Shown piece after piece: positions 29,031 through 37,564 of a stretch of 64,000 nucleotides of DNA. The notes beneath the pieces are model-generated. The model had not been told where the DNA came from, did not search any database, and saw only the letters and a program-made list of their open reading frames with translations. Made by a program: the position numbers and the translations under genes. The stretch is from positions 62,001 to 126,000 of the forward strand of contig JBIIKZ010000001.1 in NCBI GenBank assembly GCA_044232905.1, given 5' to 3'. Numbering within the stretch: position 1 is the first letter of the stretch; each line of letters begins with the position of its first letter. This DNA is from CANHVK01 sp044232905 (GTDB lineage Bacteria; Bacteroidota; Bacteroidia; Flavobacteriales_D; Crocinitomicaceae).

Positions 29031-30866
29031 TTAAGGTGTCGCTGTTGGATCTTTATAATAGTTTACAGTCATGTTACTGTAATTTAGCGAAGATGTTGGA
29101 CCATTAAAATAAATGTTTATCACATACAACCCATAGGAAGGATTATCTGGTGCTGAAATATACATGGTCATTACATAATTGTTCGAAGTAGTTAAATTGC
29201 TATACACATTATTTTCTGTGCCCATAGCTACTGCTGCTGTACCGAAATTCTGAAAATAACCGTTACCAACAGCCATACTCATGCTAGCACCACCTGAACT
29301 ATTCAAGGTGCCAATATTTGACAAAATAGTTGGGATGTTTTTATTGACATTGGTTAAGTATAGTTTACCCAACCCCATATTTAATCGTAAACGGATTTGA
29401 CCATCGTCGTAAAGAGTAGATGTTTTATTATTTTGAAAGTATTTATAAACAACCATTCCATTGGTTGGAGGGGTTGTTGGATTAAACAAAACGGATTGAC
29501 CAGATGTACCAGCAACACCATCTTTTCCTGGTTCTCCTTTTTCACCTGTATCTCCTTTTGGTCCTGCTGGTCCAACTGCCCCTTGAGGGTTAGCCGAACT
29601 CACACTACCGTCCGCCATTAAATATTGTGAAGAAGTACCTGTTGGAGTTTTAATACTTGGTACTGTAAGAACACCAGTACCAGGGTTATATTTTAATCCT
29701 TGAGAGAGTGAATTGATTTGAAGATCGGCATTTCCAGAGGAGGTATTCGGTGTAAAACACAAATATCTATCAGCAAATACAGTTGTGCTAGTAACTGCTA
29801 CTTTTGAAGCACTTGAAGCGTTTCCTGTAACATCTCCTGTTAATCTTCCAGTAAAGTCTGGTGCAGTAAGAACACCAGTACCAGGGTTATATTTTAATCC
29901 TTGAGAGAGTGAATTGATTTGAAGATCGGCATTTCCAGAGGAGGTATTCGGTGTAAAACACAAATATCTATCAGCAGGTACAGTTGTGCTAGTAACTGCT
30001 ACTTGTGAAGCACTGGATGCATTACCTAATAAACTTCCAGTTACATTTCCAGTAAAAGTTAGTGCAGAAAGATTACCTGTACTAGGGTTAAATGTTAATG
30101 ATGGGCTTGTTTGCAAAGAAGAAACGGCAGAACCTGAAATAGCATTGGTAAAACTCAATCTATTATTAGTATTAGCAACTGTACTGTTAATTGTTAATGG
30201 TGTAGCACCTGTTGATGTTCCTGGATCACCTTTTGGACCAGCTGGTCCAACTTCCCCTTGAGGGCCAGTTGCTCCAACATCCCCTTTGTCTCCTTTTAAT
30301 CCTTGTATTCCTTGAGGACCTTGGTCTCCTGTATCGCCTTTAGCACCCGGTGTACCATTTGTTCCGTTAACACCAGCAGGACCTTGTGGGCCTTGAGCGC
30401 CGGTATCTCCAGTTTTACCTTGAATACCTTGTGCACCTGGTAAACCTTGCGCACCATTTGTTCCGTTTGCGCCAGCTGGACCTACTGGACCTTGAGAGCC
30501 AGTATCTCCTTTTGGACCAACAGCACCTATTGGACCTTGAGGTCCAGTTGCTCCAGCAGTACCTTGAATACCTTGTGCTCCTATTCCATTTTTCCAAAGC
30601 AAACCATCAAAATAGTACAAACCAGCTGGATTTGGCACATCCCCATCTGTTTGGTAAACAATCAAACCAGTAGCTGGAGATCCTATTGCAATACGTTGTG
30701 CTTTAGTCATACGTGGTAGTAAGAACCCTTTTTCCGTAGACTTTACTTCCAATTCCGCAGAAGGATGGATGTCACCTGCTGGTACACCAATACCTACTTG
30801 CGCGTTTGCAGTGCTTGCAAAGAAAATGGTAGCTAGAGCTAATGTTTTTAGTAGTGTTTTTTTCAT
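29031..30866 (-). CDS. Surface protein with collagen-like triple-helix repeats and tandem 67-residue repeats
   Basis: The 611-residue product starts with the shared module (VGIGVPAGDIHPSAELEVKSTEKGFLLPRMT), then about 130 residues of Gly-X-Y triplets (about 95-225; GPQGPIG, GPKGDTG, GPVGPAG), then two tandem 67-residue repeats (VTSTTVxADRYLCFTPNTSSGNADLQ) and a degenerate third, a second collagen block (about 430-465) and a unique beta-rich C-terminus. Bacterial collagen-like proteins form rod stalks outside the cell. It is the first gene of the block and has a 416-base non-coding region in front of it. Confidence 0.85.
   Translation of the reverse strand: MKKTLLKTLALATIFFASTANAQVGIGVPAGDIHPSAELEVKSTEKGFLLPRMTKAQRIAIGSPATGLIVYQTDGDVPNPAGLYYFDGLLWKNGIGAQGIQGTAGATGPQGPIGAVGPKGDTGSQGPVGPAGANGTNGAQGLPGAQGIQGKTGDTGAQGPQGPAGVNGTNGTPGAKGDTGDQGPQGIQGLKGDKGDVGATGPQGEVGPAGPKGDPGTSTGATPLTINSTVANTNNRLSFTNAISGSAVSSLQTSPSLTFNPSTGNLSALTFTGNVTGSLLGNASSASQVAVTSTTVPADRYLCFTPNTSSGNADLQINSLSQGLKYNPGTGVLTAPDFTGRLTGDVTGNASSASKVAVTSTTVFADRYLCFTPNTSSGNADLQINSLSQGLKYNPGTGVLTVPSIKTPTGTSSQYLMADGSVSSANPQGAVGPAGPKGDTGEKGEPGKDGVAGTSGQSVLFNPTTPPTNGMVVYKYFQNNKTSTLYDDGQIRLRLNMGLGKLYLTNVNKNIPTILSNIGTLNSSGGASMSMAVGNGYFQNFGTAAVAMGTENNVYSNLTTSNNYVMTMYISAPDNPSYGLYVINIYFNGPTSSLNYSNMTVNYYKDPTATP
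29665..30066. repeat. Two tandem 201-bp direct repeats inside the collagen-like gene
   Basis: Copies at 29665-29865 and about 29866-30066 share almost the first 125 bases and diverge towards the end. The unit is a multiple of three (67 codons) so copy number changes keep the frame. Confidence 0.75.
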
Positions 30867-31236
30867 GTAGTATTATAAAACGTTAAAAATTTCTGCATAC
30901 TATTATCCAATTTATACGACTAAAAAATGAGACGTATACCAAGAAAAATAGAGGTTAATTGGGTTTGAGGATTAAAAACAGAATTATTTTAACGCTTTAC
31001 GCTACTAATACACGCTATTTAAAATGCAAAAAATCAATTAATTAGGCAATTTAATACATTTTTAAATACACTCCAAACTTTTTTTCAAACAATTTGATAA
31101 AAAATTTAGTAGTAATTTAATACTAGATATTACTAACTTCTGCACCTTTTGATTTCACTGATGTTTTGGGAAAAGAATGTGTAATTTCTAGCGAAAAATT
31201 ACATTAAATTTATATCACGCATTTTAAAATTTGACA
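30867..31236. other. Non-coding region upstream of the surface-protein block
   Basis: About 370 AT-rich bases hold no plausible gene. They contain an imperfect inverted repeat TATACGAC/GACGTATA (30913-30938), about 50 bases before the first gene start, which may be an operator. No clear TAnnTTTG promoter was found close to the start. Confidence 0.4.
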
Positions 31237-31242
31237 TAAAAA

Positions 31243-31268
31243 AAGCGGGTATTTTATTAAACCCGCTT
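31243..31268 (-). terminator. Rho-independent terminator after the Lys/Glu-rich gene
   Basis: AAGCGGGT and ACCCGCTT pair perfectly; on the minus strand the stem is followed by a T-run. It lies 14 bases after the stop codon at 31283. Confidence 0.75.
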
Positions 31269-31282
31269 AAGTATGTTTGATT

Positions 31283-31696
31283 TTATTTTTTTTCTTCTGG
31301 TTTATCCTCTTTTTTCACTTCTTCTTTCTTCTCCTCCTCTTCTTTCTTCACCTCCTCTTTTTTCTCTTTCTCTTCTTTTTTCGCTTTTTCGACTTTCATT
31401 GCTTTGTCTTTTTCTAGCTTCGCTTCATCCTCTTTCAGCTTTTTCTGATCCGCTTTTAATTTAGCTTTGTCTGCTTTTAACTTTTCAGTCAATGCTTTTT
31501 TCGCAGCTTTGTCTTTCTCAGCTTTCAATGCTTCATCATCAGACGCCAATGTTTTCTCATCTTCCTTTAGCGCTGCTTTGTCGGATGCAATTGCTGCTTT
31601 ATCTTCTTTAATTATTGCTTTTTTAGCCGCTTTATCTTGGGAATAAGAGAAACCTGAAATAATTAGTAATGCTAGGGTAAGTATCAAATTTTTCAT
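31283..31696 (-). CDS. Secreted Lys/Glu-rich coiled-coil protein
   Basis: The 137-residue product has a signal peptide (MKNLILTLALLIISGFSYSQ) and then a low-complexity, strongly charged sequence dominated by Lys, Glu, Ala and Asp with repeats such as KADKAKLKADQKKLKEDEAKLEKD. It should form a long single helix or coiled coil, periplasmic or exported. The C-terminal 30 residues are almost only Lys and Glu. No family can be named; it may act as a scaffold or buffer. Confidence 0.75.
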   Translation of the reverse strand: MKNLILTLALLIISGFSYSQDKAAKKAIIKEDKAAIASDKAALKEDEKTLASDDEALKAEKDKAAKKALTEKLKADKAKLKADQKKLKEDEAKLEKDKAMKVEKAKKEEKEKKEEVKKEEEEKKEEVKKEDKPEEKK

Positions 31697-31844
31697 AACG
31701 ATTTGTTTTTAAGTTTTTTTTGAATATAGACATTCGAATTAAAAAAAACAAATTTTTAGAAAAAAATAAAATAAATACCTGCGAATTTATACCTGTATAT
31801 TCCGAAAAATTATTTTAAAATTTACTTGTTTGGTTACACGTGTT

Positions 31845-32945
31845 CTATTGAATTAGAACTTCCCAGATTTTCTCCGCACTGGATTCCCAACTGAAATGAT
31901 TGCTTCTTGCCAAGGATTTTCTTGCTAATTCCAGTTGTAAATCCTTGTTTTGCGCAACTTTCACTAGGGCATCTGTAACTGCTTCGGTGGAAAATGGATC
32001 TACGAACAAACAAGCATCTCCTACCACTTCTGGAATGGATGTGCGATTTCCAGCAATAATCGGAACACCACAGCGCATTGCTTCAACTAATGGAATACCA
32101 AAACCTTCAAAGTATGGAACATACACAAAACAAGCTGCTGCACCCATCACACGTACTAATTTCTGAATGCTTAAATGTCCTGTGTAGTGTATGCTTTCAT
32201 GTTTTAAGGCTAATAGTTCTTTATTCTGTTTCCACATCGGTTCGCCAACAACCACTAAATCAAAAGAAGTGTCTTTCTCCCGGTATTTTAGATAGGATGC
32301 TATCAAGCGCTTGACGTTTTTGCGCGGATGAATGGAACCTACAAATAAGAAGTAAGGTTTTCCATGGGTTAAATTACCACGCACATGTTCTACGTCGTGT
32401 TGTGAAAGTGGTGTAAAAAGATCGTTCGCTCCATTCCAAGCAACCGTTATTTTACTTTCCGTAACCTGGTAGGTATCGATTAAATCCTGTTTGGTATAAT
32501 TAGAAACTGTCACGATATGTGTGGCTTTCTTCGCAAACTTTGGAAAGAAATAATTGTAGTAAACACGAGAACTCCAAGGTAAGTCTTGGGGAAAATGTGC
32601 GAAATTTAAATCGTGTATGACATTGACTTGCGGAACATTACTACGCAAACTCAAATACCCATCGGGGGAGAAAAACACATCTGCTTTGTATTTTTTTAAG
32701 GCACGTGTAACAGCAAGCTCAAACCATAAAATAAATAAAATAGGATGGCGTGCCGGTGGTCTTAATACTACAGGAACGACATTCGGCGCAAATAAATAAC
32801 GATTGTCGTAGGCACGATCAAAGAAAAACAAAAAAGTATGCTCTGGGTGATTTTCCACCATACGTTTCACCACTTCGTAGGTAAACCAACCGAAGCCTTC
32901 CATTTTAGTTGGAAGTAAGAAACGAGTATTGATGGCGATGATCAT
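31845..32945 (-). CDS. Glycosyltransferase family 4 (group 1)
   Basis: The 366-residue GT-B enzyme transfers a sugar from a nucleotide-sugar donor, probably to a cell-surface polysaccharide. The N-terminal acceptor half contains NVIHDLNFAHFP and HIVTVSNYTKQDL; the C-terminal donor half contains YFLFVGSIHPRKNVKRLI, and the EX7E-type motif in YFEGFGIPLVEAMRCGVPIIAGNRTSIPEV. The start overlaps the stop of the acyltransferase gene upstream by four bases (ATGATC-type junction), so the two are one operon. The sugar and acceptor are unknown. Confidence 0.88.
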   Translation of the reverse strand: MIIAINTRFLLPTKMEGFGWFTYEVVKRMVENHPEHTFLFFFDRAYDNRYLFAPNVVPVVLRPPARHPILFILWFELAVTRALKKYKADVFFSPDGYLSLRSNVPQVNVIHDLNFAHFPQDLPWSSRVYYNYFFPKFAKKATHIVTVSNYTKQDLIDTYQVTESKITVAWNGANDLFTPLSQHDVEHVRGNLTHGKPYFLFVGSIHPRKNVKRLIASYLKYREKDTSFDLVVVGEPMWKQNKELLALKHESIHYTGHLSIQKLVRVMGAAACFVYVPYFEGFGIPLVEAMRCGVPIIAGNRTSIPEVVGDACLFVDPFSTEAVTDALVKVAQNKDLQLELARKSLARSNHFSWESSAEKIWEVLIQ

Positions 32946-34258
32946 AAAATAATTATACTTTTTATCTTCTCCTCCAACGCTTTTCGTTTTTGGATAAACT
33001 CTTTCAAATCTATTTTATTGAGTTTTCGTTTTGTTTGAAAATCAACAAAAGCTAGTTTCCAAGTGTATGCAACTAAACCAAATAAAGGAATAGTAAAAAA
33101 ATAAAGTAATGACAACCAAGCATTATGCATAAAATAGGCATTTATAAGCGAAACAATCGGCCAGGTAAATAAAGCCATTACCAACATACCGACCATCATT
33201 TTTACGGAGGACCAAAACACACGACGTTTAAATGTTTTCTCCGTAAATTTCTTCACCAATAGATACGGTACAATCAAATGTATAGCGCCTAATAAAGCAA
33301 TTGGTAAAGCAGTTATTAAATAAAAGAGTTCTTTACTTACATTTAATTTACCAGTACTGGCTTTTTCGTATACATATTTTTCGGAAAGTCCTAGACGTTT
33401 TTGCAAACGAAAATAGGTATCTGCTTGCTTCTTTAAAGCGATTAGCTCCTCATTCTCTAGATCTTGTTGATTAATCCAAGCTGCTAATTGTTTTGAATTT
33501 TCATAACGTTGCATGAGAGGAATTGACAAATCCGTATTTTCCGGATGTAGTCCATCGCGACGAATTTGCATCACTTGTTCGTGAAATTCAGCCCACTCTT
33601 TATTCTCTACATGGGTAATTAAGGGTTTCAACATCGCTTCAATACGACGTGTAACTTCCGTAATTGCCTTGTTCGGATTTTCTTTGTATACCTCATGGTA
33701 ATCGTTCAAACAAAAGCGTTCGGAGTTAGCCATTACTACGTCACCTCCTAAATAATTCGGTTGACCGTAATTAATTCCGATCATTGAAACATATACCTTT
33801 TTTTTCCAATTCATGGCCTCTAATGCGATAAACCCAATACGCGCAGGACCCTTTTTTATTGGTTTCAAGCGACGAATAAATACATCGTCCGTAAACCCTT
33901 CTCCGAAAATCAATAAGTTGCGACCGCCTTTAAGTACATTCGAAGTTGCTTTAAATACCTCCGCATTTTTTCCAACTGCACCTTCTCCATCTAGTTGTCT
34001 GTAGATCGGTAACATCTGTGCCAACCACAAAATTGGTTTCAACATTGGCGTAAAGATATCTGAACGTGTCATGAAGAATACAGAAGGTCTTTGAAGCGTT
34101 CCAAGCAAAACAGGATCCATGAAAGAAGCAGGGTGATTACTTACATAGATTGTTCTACCATAGAATTTTTTTGGCGCATTAACTTTTAAAATACGTGGAA
34201 AATAGATGCGTAAAGAATACTGAGCGAAGATTTTAACTAATAAATATAAAAAACGCAT
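32942..34258 (-). CDS. 1-acyl-sn-glycerol-3-phosphate acyltransferase-like protein (PlsC family) with C-terminal membrane segments
   Basis: The 438-residue protein has the acyltransferase motifs SNHPASFMDP (the His-x5-Asp variant common in Bacteroidota), RSDIF and FGEGFTDD. After the catalytic domain (about 30-220) and a helical segment come three hydrophobic helices (about 315-400) and a charged tail. It should add a fatty acid at the inner membrane, probably to lysophosphatidic acid, though such long homologues may use other lipids. It lies upstream of the glycosyltransferase with a four-base overlap. Confidence 0.8.
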   Translation of the reverse strand: MRFLYLLVKIFAQYSLRIYFPRILKVNAPKKFYGRTIYVSNHPASFMDPVLLGTLQRPSVFFMTRSDIFTPMLKPILWLAQMLPIYRQLDGEGAVGKNAEVFKATSNVLKGGRNLLIFGEGFTDDVFIRRLKPIKKGPARIGFIALEAMNWKKKVYVSMIGINYGQPNYLGGDVVMANSERFCLNDYHEVYKENPNKAITEVTRRIEAMLKPLITHVENKEWAEFHEQVMQIRRDGLHPENTDLSIPLMQRYENSKQLAAWINQQDLENEELIALKKQADTYFRLQKRLGLSEKYVYEKASTGKLNVSKELFYLITALPIALLGAIHLIVPYLLVKKFTEKTFKRRVFWSSVKMMVGMLVMALFTWPIVSLINAYFMHNAWLSLLYFFTIPLFGLVAYTWKLAFVDFQTKRKLNKIDLKEFIQKRKALEEKIKSIIIL

Positions 34259-34519
34259 GTTAGATATGAGAAAAAGACATTAGACAAAAGAGCAAAGACT
34301 TTTAGATTAAAGACTGAAAGACAAAAGACTCTTATACTTTGGACTTTCCTCTTTATACTAAAGACTTACTTACGACTTCAAATATACGAAGTAGAATAAA
34401 ATAGTTGTGAAAGAATTTCACTTGAAAAAAAATCCATAAATAGTTCTTATGATTTATATATTAAATATAAATATAAATACAGAAAAAATAATTCTCAACT
34501 TTGAATGAATCAATAAAAT
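34259..34519. repeat. Gap with repeated AAAGAC words
   Basis: The 261 bases are non-coding and carry about seven copies of AAAGAC or AAAGACT and related GTCTTT words between 34270 and 34370. The rest is AT-rich. They look like a decayed low-complexity repeat; no promoter consensus was located. Confidence 0.4.
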
Positions 34520-35356
34520 ATGTTTGCAGGAAGAAATTTGTTAATTGCGACTAAACATCAAAAAGAGCGCGTCATTGGTCCTTTGGTTCTTCAAGCATTA
34601 GGAATAAATAAAGTATGTATCTCCGAATTTGACACTGATACATTGGGCACATTTTCTGGGGAGATTTCTAGAATAGACGATCCAATTAGTACTGTACGCA
34701 ACAAATGTTTAAAAGCGATGGAGCTTGGAGATAGTGATTTAGCGATTGCCAGTGAAGGTTCTTTTGGCCCACATCCTACTTTCTTTTATTGTGCAGCAAA
34801 TGAAGAATTTATAATTATTATTGACAAAAAAAATAATCTAGAAATTATTGAAAGGGTAATATCTACGGAAACAAACTTTGATGCGAAGCAAATCAATTCC
34901 GAAGAAGCACTTTTAGCGTTTTGTGAAAAAGTACAATTTCCTTCCCATGCAGTAATTCTTCGTCCTGCAATAAATGATTACACACAAATTTTTAAAGGAA
35001 TTCAGGATAAAACTGAATTAATGGAAGCCTATAATCAGTTGCTTTCAAGCTATTCCTCCGCATACATCGAAACCGACATGCGCGCGCACATGAATCCGAG
35101 TCGGATGAAAGTAATTGCGGAAGTCACCGAAAAATTGATCAAAAAAATTCAATCTACTTGTCCAAATTGTTCAATTCCTGGTTTTGGAATAACAGATGCG
35201 AAAGTAGGACTTCCATGCCAACAATGTAATTTGCCAACAAAATCCACCTTGAGCTATATCTACGCTTGTTTGGCGTGTGGTCATCAGGAAGAAAAAAAAC
35301 ACCCACATGCAAAAACTTCGGAAGACCCAATGTATTGTGATTTTTGTAATCCTTAA
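34520..35356 (+). CDS. DUF6671 family protein with two C-terminal zinc ribbons
   Basis: The 278-residue cytosolic protein starts MFAGRNLLIATKHQKERVIGPLVLQALGI and has SEGSFGPHP, the pattern I associate with DUF6671. The C-terminal 60 residues contain four Cys-x2-Cys pairs (CPNC, CQQC, CLAC, CDFC), enough for two zinc ribbons. The biochemical function is unknown. It is the first gene of a plus-strand operon; bioA starts ten bases after its stop. Confidence 0.75.
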   Translation: MFAGRNLLIATKHQKERVIGPLVLQALGINKVCISEFDTDTLGTFSGEISRIDDPISTVRNKCLKAMELGDSDLAIASEGSFGPHPTFFYCAANEEFIIIIDKKNNLEIIERVISTETNFDAKQINSEEALLAFCEKVQFPSHAVILRPAINDYTQIFKGIQDKTELMEAYNQLLSSYSSAYIETDMRAHMNPSRMKVIAEVTEKLIKKIQSTCPNCSIPGFGITDAKVGLPCQQCNLPTKSTLSYIYACLACGHQEEKKHPHAKTSEDPMYCDFCNP

Positions 35357-35366
35357 TTAGTAGAAT

Positions 35367-36599
35367 ATGTCTATCTGGTATCCATATACACAAATGCAGA
35401 GTTTAGGCAAGATACCTATTGTTGTAAAAGGAAAAGGATCAACCCTTTTCTTTGAAGATGGCACCAAGGCAATTGATGCGATAAGTTCTTGGTGGGCATG
35501 CATTCATGGATATGCCTATAAACCATTAAATCGTGTTCTAAAAAAACAAGTGGATACCTTTTCTCACGTAATGTTAGGTGGATTAACCCATCAACCGGCG
35601 CTTCAGTTGGCAGAAAAATTAGTTGAAATTACTCCCAAAGGATTGAATCATGTCTTTTTTTCGGATAGTGGTTCGGTTGCAGTAGAGGTGGCTCTTAAAA
35701 TGGCAATTCAGTTTTGGTCGAACCAAGGAAATAAAGAAAAAGTAAAACTAATTTCTTGTAAAAACAGTTACCATGGCGACACCTTTAAAGCAATGCAGTT
35801 AAGTGATGACAGTGATTTTACAGCAGCGTTTTCGCATCTATTGGAAAAAGATTTTGTAGTAGAAATACCTGAAAATCAAGATGATTATTCCCAAGCATTA
35901 CAAAATTTCGAAAACCTACTCATTACACATTCTTCTACCATTGCGGCTTTAGTCATAGAGCCAATTATCCAATGTGCAGGTGGATTTAAAGTGTATTCCC
36001 CCGATTACTTAGATGCATTAAATCGTTTGTGTGTGAAATACAATGTACTCACCATTTACGATGAAGTAGCTACTGGTTTTGGTCGAACAGGAAAATTATT
36101 TGGTACCAATCATGCGAAGCGCGTACCGGACATTATGGTATTAGGAAAAGGATTAACTGCAGGATATATTGGTCATGCCGCAACCATCGCATCCACAAAA
36201 ATATACCAACAATTTAAATCCAAAGAACACGACAAAGCATTGATGCATGGACCAACATTTATGGGGAATCCATTGGCTTGTGTTGTGGCTTTAAAAAGCA
36301 TTGAAATTTTTCAGAAAAAAGATTATTTGACGAAAATAAATAACATAGAGAATACCATTAAACAATTTTTTGAAACCGTACAATCGGAAGAAATTTTGGA
36401 TAAACGCGTACTTGGTGCAGTTGGTATCATCGAGGTGAAAAACGAAAAATCAATCGTTGGTTTTAAAGAATTTGCTTTGGAAAATCAGGTTTTTATTCGA
36501 CCAATTGGTAAAATGATATATCTAATGCCTTCGTATCGAATTAAAAAGAAAGAATTGGTTGAAATTTTAGAAATAATGAAACGTTGGTTTGAAAAATAA
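35367..36599 (+). CDS. bioA: Adenosylmethionine-8-amino-7-oxononanoate aminotransferase
   Basis: BioA transfers an amino group from S-adenosylmethionine to 8-amino-7-oxononanoate in biotin synthesis. The 410-residue PLP enzyme has the N-terminal WYPYTQM and AISSWWACIHGYA motifs specific to BioA within class III aminotransferases, FSDSGSVAVEVALK, YDEVATGFGRTG and the PLP Lys261 in LGKGLTAGYIGH. No other biotin gene lies in the window. It sits in an operon with a DUF6671 gene upstream and sua5 five bases downstream, an unusual neighbourhood. Confidence 0.9.
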   Translation: MSIWYPYTQMQSLGKIPIVVKGKGSTLFFEDGTKAIDAISSWWACIHGYAYKPLNRVLKKQVDTFSHVMLGGLTHQPALQLAEKLVEITPKGLNHVFFSDSGSVAVEVALKMAIQFWSNQGNKEKVKLISCKNSYHGDTFKAMQLSDDSDFTAAFSHLLEKDFVVEIPENQDDYSQALQNFENLLITHSSTIAALVIEPIIQCAGGFKVYSPDYLDALNRLCVKYNVLTIYDEVATGFGRTGKLFGTNHAKRVPDIMVLGKGLTAGYIGHAATIASTKIYQQFKSKEHDKALMHGPTFMGNPLACVVALKSIEIFQKKDYLTKINNIENTIKQFFETVQSEEILDKRVLGAVGIIEVKNEKSIVGFKEFALENQVFIRPIGKMIYLMPSYRIKKKELVEILEIMKRWFEK

Positions 36600-36604
36600 T
36601 AAAG

Positions 36605-37564
36605 ATGATAACAAAAGATATAGCTAAAGCATTGGATGTTTTAAAGCAAGGAAAATTAGTTGCAATCCCAACGGAAACGGTTTATGGATTAGCTGGAAAT
36701 GCATTCAATGAAAAAGCAATTACATCCATTTTTGCATTGAAACAACGACCCACTTCTAATCCATTAATTGTACATATTAAATCGATTAAGGATTTAGAAA
36801 AAGTAGCAGAAAATATCCCTTATAAAGCATATATACTGGCGGAACATTTTTGGCCGGGACCATTGACCTTACTTCTTCCGAAACGACCTGTTATTTCCTC
36901 TCTTATTACAGCTGGTAAAAGTACAGTTGCAGTTCGAGTTCCTGACCATCCAATGACCATCGAATTATTACACAAACTTGATTTTCCTTTAGTGGCTCCA
37001 AGTGGAAATCCGTATGGTTCGATTAGTCCGACAACACCAAACCATGTTGCGCGTTATTTTGATTCTGAATTAGAAGTTATTTTGGACGGTGGAGCTTGCA
37101 GAATAGGAATAGAATCTACAATTATTGGATTTGAAAATGAGGAAGTAATGGTGTATCGTTTAGGAACATTACCCATAGACGAAATAGAAAAATTGATTGG
37201 AAAAGTAAGCATTAAAAATTCAAGTACTACAGTACCTGAAGCGCCAGGAATGGATAAAAGGCATTATGCACCCAACAAGCAATCTTATTTAACAGATAAT
37301 GTTACCAACTTTATAACAGCAAATAACTTAAAAAATGTGGGTGTAATTAGTTATACATCCGAAATACATTCACCTGATATTGCGCAACAAATTATATTAT
37401 CACGAAAAGCAGACTTAAAAGAAGCTTCGCGAAATTTGTATAATGCGATGCATGAACTAGATCTTTCAACGGTGGATTGCATTGTGTTTGAAACATTTCC
37501 AAACGAAGGATTAGGACTTACTATGAATGATAAATTACAAAGAGCAACAACGCCAAAAAAATGA
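36605..37564 (+). CDS. L-threonylcarbamoyladenylate synthase (Sua5 type)
   Basis: The enzyme makes threonylcarbamoyl-AMP from threonine, bicarbonate and ATP for the t6A modification of ANN-decoding tRNAs. The 319-residue protein has the YrdC domain (about 5-190: PTETVYGLAGNAF, LKQRPTSNPLIVHI, STVAVRVPDHP, APSGNPYGSISPTT) and the extra Sua5 domain (about 210-315), with the linker PEAPGMDKRHYAPN. Its last codon overlaps the start of pyrC (ATGA). Confidence 0.93.
   Translation: MITKDIAKALDVLKQGKLVAIPTETVYGLAGNAFNEKAITSIFALKQRPTSNPLIVHIKSIKDLEKVAENIPYKAYILAEHFWPGPLTLLLPKRPVISSLITAGKSTVAVRVPDHPMTIELLHKLDFPLVAPSGNPYGSISPTTPNHVARYFDSELEVILDGGACRIGIESTIIGFENEEVMVYRLGTLPIDEIEKLIGKVSIKNSSTTVPEAPGMDKRHYAPNKQSYLTDNVTNFITANNLKNVGVISYTSEIHSPDIAQQIILSRKADLKEASRNLYNAMHELDLSTVDCIVFETFPNEGLGLTMNDKLQRATTPKK

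Noticed and set aside
30386..30719. Leu- or Trp/Ser-rich frames opposite the collagen region
   Set aside because: These are reverse-strand shadows of Gly-X-Y repeats.
31273..31464. Ser/Leu/Phe-rich plus-strand frame
   Set aside because: Shadow of the Lys/Glu-rich gene.
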